37,097 bases of DNA, taken from assembly GCA_947461805.1 (NCBI GenBank), contig CANHMJ010000002.1, forward strand, positions 1 through 37,097. Reading direction: 5' to 3'. A program made the translations under genes and the position numbers. Positions 34,337-37,097 of the stretch are shown one piece after another. Numbering within the stretch: position 1 is the first letter of the stretch; each line of letters begins with the position of its first letter. Below the pieces are notes generated by a model that had not been told where the DNA came from, searched no databases, and saw only the letters and a program-made list of their open reading frames with translations. Origin of the DNA: Burkholderiaceae bacterium (lineage in GTDB: Bacteria > Pseudomonadota > Gammaproteobacteria > Burkholderiales > Burkholderiaceae).

Positions 34337-37097
34337 CTAACCAGTATTTCTAAGCCCAGCCGCAATTCCATTAATAGCAATATGAATACCCCTCTGTACC
34401 CTATCATCATGCTTGCCTGCTCGGTAGCGTCTTGCTAACTCGATCTGTAAATGATGCAGTGGGTCGATATAAGGAAAGCGGGTCCGTATCGATCTTGCTA
34501 GGGATGGATTATTGGCGAGACGTACTTTTTCTCCAGTAACTAAGTTTAAGGCATCTACTGTTTTATTCCACTCAGCTTCGATAGCAGTAAATATTTTCTT
34601 GCGTAGCTTCACATCAGGGACTAGTTCGCTATAACGAGAGGCCAATGCTAAATCACTCTTGGCTAGAGCCATATCCATATTCGATAACAAGGTCCTAAAA
34701 AATGGCCAATCCGTATACATCTTTTGCAAAAGAGCGAGTGCCGCTTTCTTATCTGCAGCCTTCGGGTGATTTAAGAACTCGTCAACCGCAGAACCAAAGC
34801 CAAACCAACCCGGAAGGGTCAAACGGCATTGACCCCAGCTAAATCCCCAGGGAATCGCCCTTAAATCTTCGATTTTCTGACTGGCCTTACGACTCGCTGG
34901 TCTAGAACCAATATTGAGCTTTGCAATCTCTCGAATCGGTGTTGCATCAAAGAAATATTCTGCAAATTCTGGAGTCTCATATACAAGGGCTCGGTAAGCA
35001 TCCATACTGTCTTGCGAGATTTTCGCTGCGGCTTCTAAGAACGCCTTACTGGCTGGCTTGGTTGGCTTTAGTAAAGTGGCCTCTAGCGTGGCAGCTACTA
35101 AGGTTTCTAAATTTCGTCTACCAATCTCGGGGTTGGCGTACTTTGACCCAATCACTTCGCCCTGCTCGGTTAACCGAATTTGACCACGAACGGTGCCCGG
35201 AGGTTGAGCGAGAATTGCCTCGTAACTTGGGCCGCCGCCACGACCAACGGTACCGCCTCTGCCATGGAATAAGCGCAGTTTTACGCCATGCTTTTCCTCC
35301 AACGGTTCGAATACCTTAACTAAGGCAAGCTCCGCACAATACAACTCCCAATTGCTGGTGACAATCCCGCCATCCTTATTAGAGTCAGAGTAGCCCAACA
35401 TAATGTCTTGCTCGGCACCAGAGCGCTTTACTAAATCCAAAATACCTGGCAAGGCATAGAAATCGTGCATGATCGGGGCGGCATTGCGCAAATCTTCAAT
35501 GGTTTCGAATAATGGAACAACAATGAGGTCAGCCGAGGACTTCTTACCTAAAGTTTCATGCATTAAGCCCACTTCTTTTTGCAGCAGCAGAACCTCTAAT
35601 AGATCACTCACAGTCTCAGTGTGACTGATGATGTAGTGGCGAATAGTGTCATTACCAAAGAGCTGGCGCGTTTTTTTGGCCATTTCAAAAATAGCGATTT
35701 CAGAAAGTGCAAACTCAGAGTATTGATGGCCAACCACACGCAGTGGTCTTGGGTCTTTTAAGAGAGATAGCAAAAGCTCGCGTCTTTGCTCTTCTGAAAG
35801 ACTCGAATAATCCGCTTGAATGGATGCCACTTTAAGAAGTTCAGCCAAAACAGATTCATGCATATCTGAGCTTTGACGCAAATCCACTGTAGCTAGATGA
35901 AAACCAAAGACTTCAACTGCTCTAATTAAGCCACGTAAACGTCGATCTGCTAGCGGCTTTGCACCCTGAGAAATGAGTGAAGATTCGATTGTCTTGAGAT
36001 CGGATAAAAAATCGTGTGAACTGCTGTAGGGGTTTTGCGGCGCCACAGCATGACGGGCGGCATCTGATCCAGTTAACGTCTTTAAGGTAGCTGCCAGCCG
36101 AGAATACATGCCGGTGAGTGCCCTGCGATAGGGCTCATCCTGACGATGCTCGTTGATATCTGGGGAGCTTGCTGCTAGCCCTTGCATCTTTTTTGGGAAT
36201 TTTAGGAGCAGGGCGGATACGGATAGTTCTCTACCCAAGTAATGCACTTCAGTTAAATAGTGGCGCAATACCATTTCAGCCTGTCTAGACACTGCGTACT
36301 CCAGTGTCTTGGCGCTGACATTGGGGTTGCCATCACGATCACCGCCAATCCACTGACCCATCTTCAGAAAGCTAGCCACGGGATTTCCGGCAAGGGAGTC
36401 TTCCAATTGAGCATAAATTTTGGGAATTTCTCTTAAAAAAGTGGTCTCATAATAGGTGAGAGCATTCTCAATCTCGTCAGCAACCGTGAGCTTAGTAAAC
36501 CGCAGTAAACGCGTATGCCAGAGCTGAAGTACTCGTGTACGAATTTGCTCTTCATTTGCCTTAAGCTCTTTATTGAGTAAGGCATCTTTTTTAGGGTTGT
36601 TTGCTCTAGATGATTCTTTAATCTGATCTCGTACAGTCAAGTGATTGGCGATATCACGCTCAGCCTCCAAAATACTTGTTCTTTGCACTTCAGTAGGATG
36701 GGCTGTAAGCACCGGGGAGATCAAACTTTCTTCCAGCGTCTTGGAGATCAGCTTATTTGTTACGCCTGCAGCATGCAGTTTTTTCATGGCCATAGAAATA
36801 CTGCCGTCTTGATGGCTACCAACGCGCTCATACGCTATACGAAGACGAATGTCATGCCTATCTTCAGCCAAATTAGCTAAATGACTAAAGTAAGTAAAAG
36901 CACGCAGTACTTTTACAGCGCTTTCGCTAGTAAGGCCTTGAAGTAGCTTCCCTAGCTCTTTATTAGCCTTTTGATTTGCATCCCGATGAAAGGCTACGGA
37001 TAGTTTTCTGACTTGCTCTACCAAAACATAGACAGGCTCGCCCTCTTGCTCGCGAATGATGTCGCCTAGAATTTTTCCTAATAGGCGGATGTCATCG
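34337..37097 (-). CDS. ppc: Phosphoenolpyruvate carboxylase, 5' end beyond the right edge
   Basis: [59 protein letters not shown]-terminal [11 protein letters not shown]. Frame stays open to the edge: [32 protein letters not shown]. Confidence 0.97.
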   Translation of the reverse strand, partial: DDIRLLGKILGDIIREQEGEPVYVLVEQVRKLSVAFHRDANQKANKELGKLLQGLTSESAVKVLRAFTYFSHLANLAEDRHDIRLRIAYERVGSHQDGSISMAMKKLHAAGVTNKLISKTLEESLISPVLTAHPTEVQRTSILEAERDIANHLTVRDQIKESSRANNPKKDALLNKELKANEEQIRTRVLQLWHTRLLRFTKLTVADEIENALTYYETTFLREIPKIYAQLEDSLAGNPVASFLKMGQWIGGDRDGNPNVSAKTLEYAVSRQAEMVLRHYLTEVHYLGRELSVSALLLKFPKKMQGLAASSPDINEHRQDEPYRRALTGMYSRLAATLKTLTGSDAARHAVAPQNPYSSSHDFLSDLKTIESSLISQGAKPLADRRLRGLIRAVEVFGFHLATVDLRQSSDMHESVLAELLKVASIQADYSSLSEEQRRELLLSLLKDPRPLRVVGHQYSEFALSEIAIFEMAKKTRQLFGNDTIRHYIISHTETVSDLLEVLLLQKEVGLMHETLGKKSSADLIVVPLFETIEDLRNAAPIMHDFYALPGILDLVKRSGAEQDIMLGYSDSNKDGGIVTSNWELYCAELALVKVFEPLEEKHGVKLRLFHGRGGTVGRGGGPSYEAILAQPPGTVRGQIRLTEQGEVIGSKYANPEIGRRNLETLVAATLEATLLKPTKPASKAFLEAAAKISQDSMDAYRALVYETPEFAEYFFDATPIREIAKLNIGSRPASRKASQKIEDLRAIPWGFSWGQCRLTLPGWFGFGSAVDEFLNHPKAADKKAALALLQKMYTDWPFFRTLLSNMDMALAKSDLALASRYSELVPDVKLRKKIFTAIEAEWNKTVDALNLVTGEKVRLANNPSLARSIRTRFPYIDPLHHLQIELARRYRAGKHDDRVQRGIHIAINGIAAGLRNTG

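Noticed and set aside
1-37097. CRISPR arrays, tRNA/rRNA genes, IS elements, prophage
   Set aside because: No regularly spaced repeats, cloverleaf or rRNA segments, transposase or integrase ORFs were seen; the lone HNH protein (32696..33049) has no phage or intron context.

Overview
The window looks like a betaproteobacterial chromosome segment (Burkholderiales, Polynucleobacter-like by gene content; the taxon is inference). Its ends cut into trxA (minus strand, left edge) and ppc (minus strand, right edge). Most interesting is a selenium-metabolism island at about 23.4-32.6 kb. It contains a PhnCDE-like ABC importer of the putative-selenate type (binding protein, ATPase, two permeases), a SenA/EgtB-like selenoneine synthase, a Cys-type SelD, EgtD, and, convergent to these, a TIGR04348/SenB-like selenosugar synthase. 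Upstream of senB and co-directional with it is an OpuC/EgtU-like protein fusing a substrate-binding domain to a permease. Together these predict selenium-oxyanion uptake -> selenophosphate -> selenosugar + hercynine -> selenoneine, with a possible dedicated transporter. senB appears to lack an AUG start; the best start by Shine-Dalgarno spacing and protein fold is an ATC codon. Other notable items: a protein resembling Bacillus Tgl transglutaminase; a bacterial alternative oxidase next to a PsiE-family protein; a minus-strand mini-gene (7- and 18-codon overlapping ORFs plus a strong terminator) upstream of an MFS gene; two sequence elements shared between that MFS promoter and a MarR-like divergent promoter; and a CYTH-like protein. 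All calls come from reading the sequence and recalled family motifs; no database search was run.
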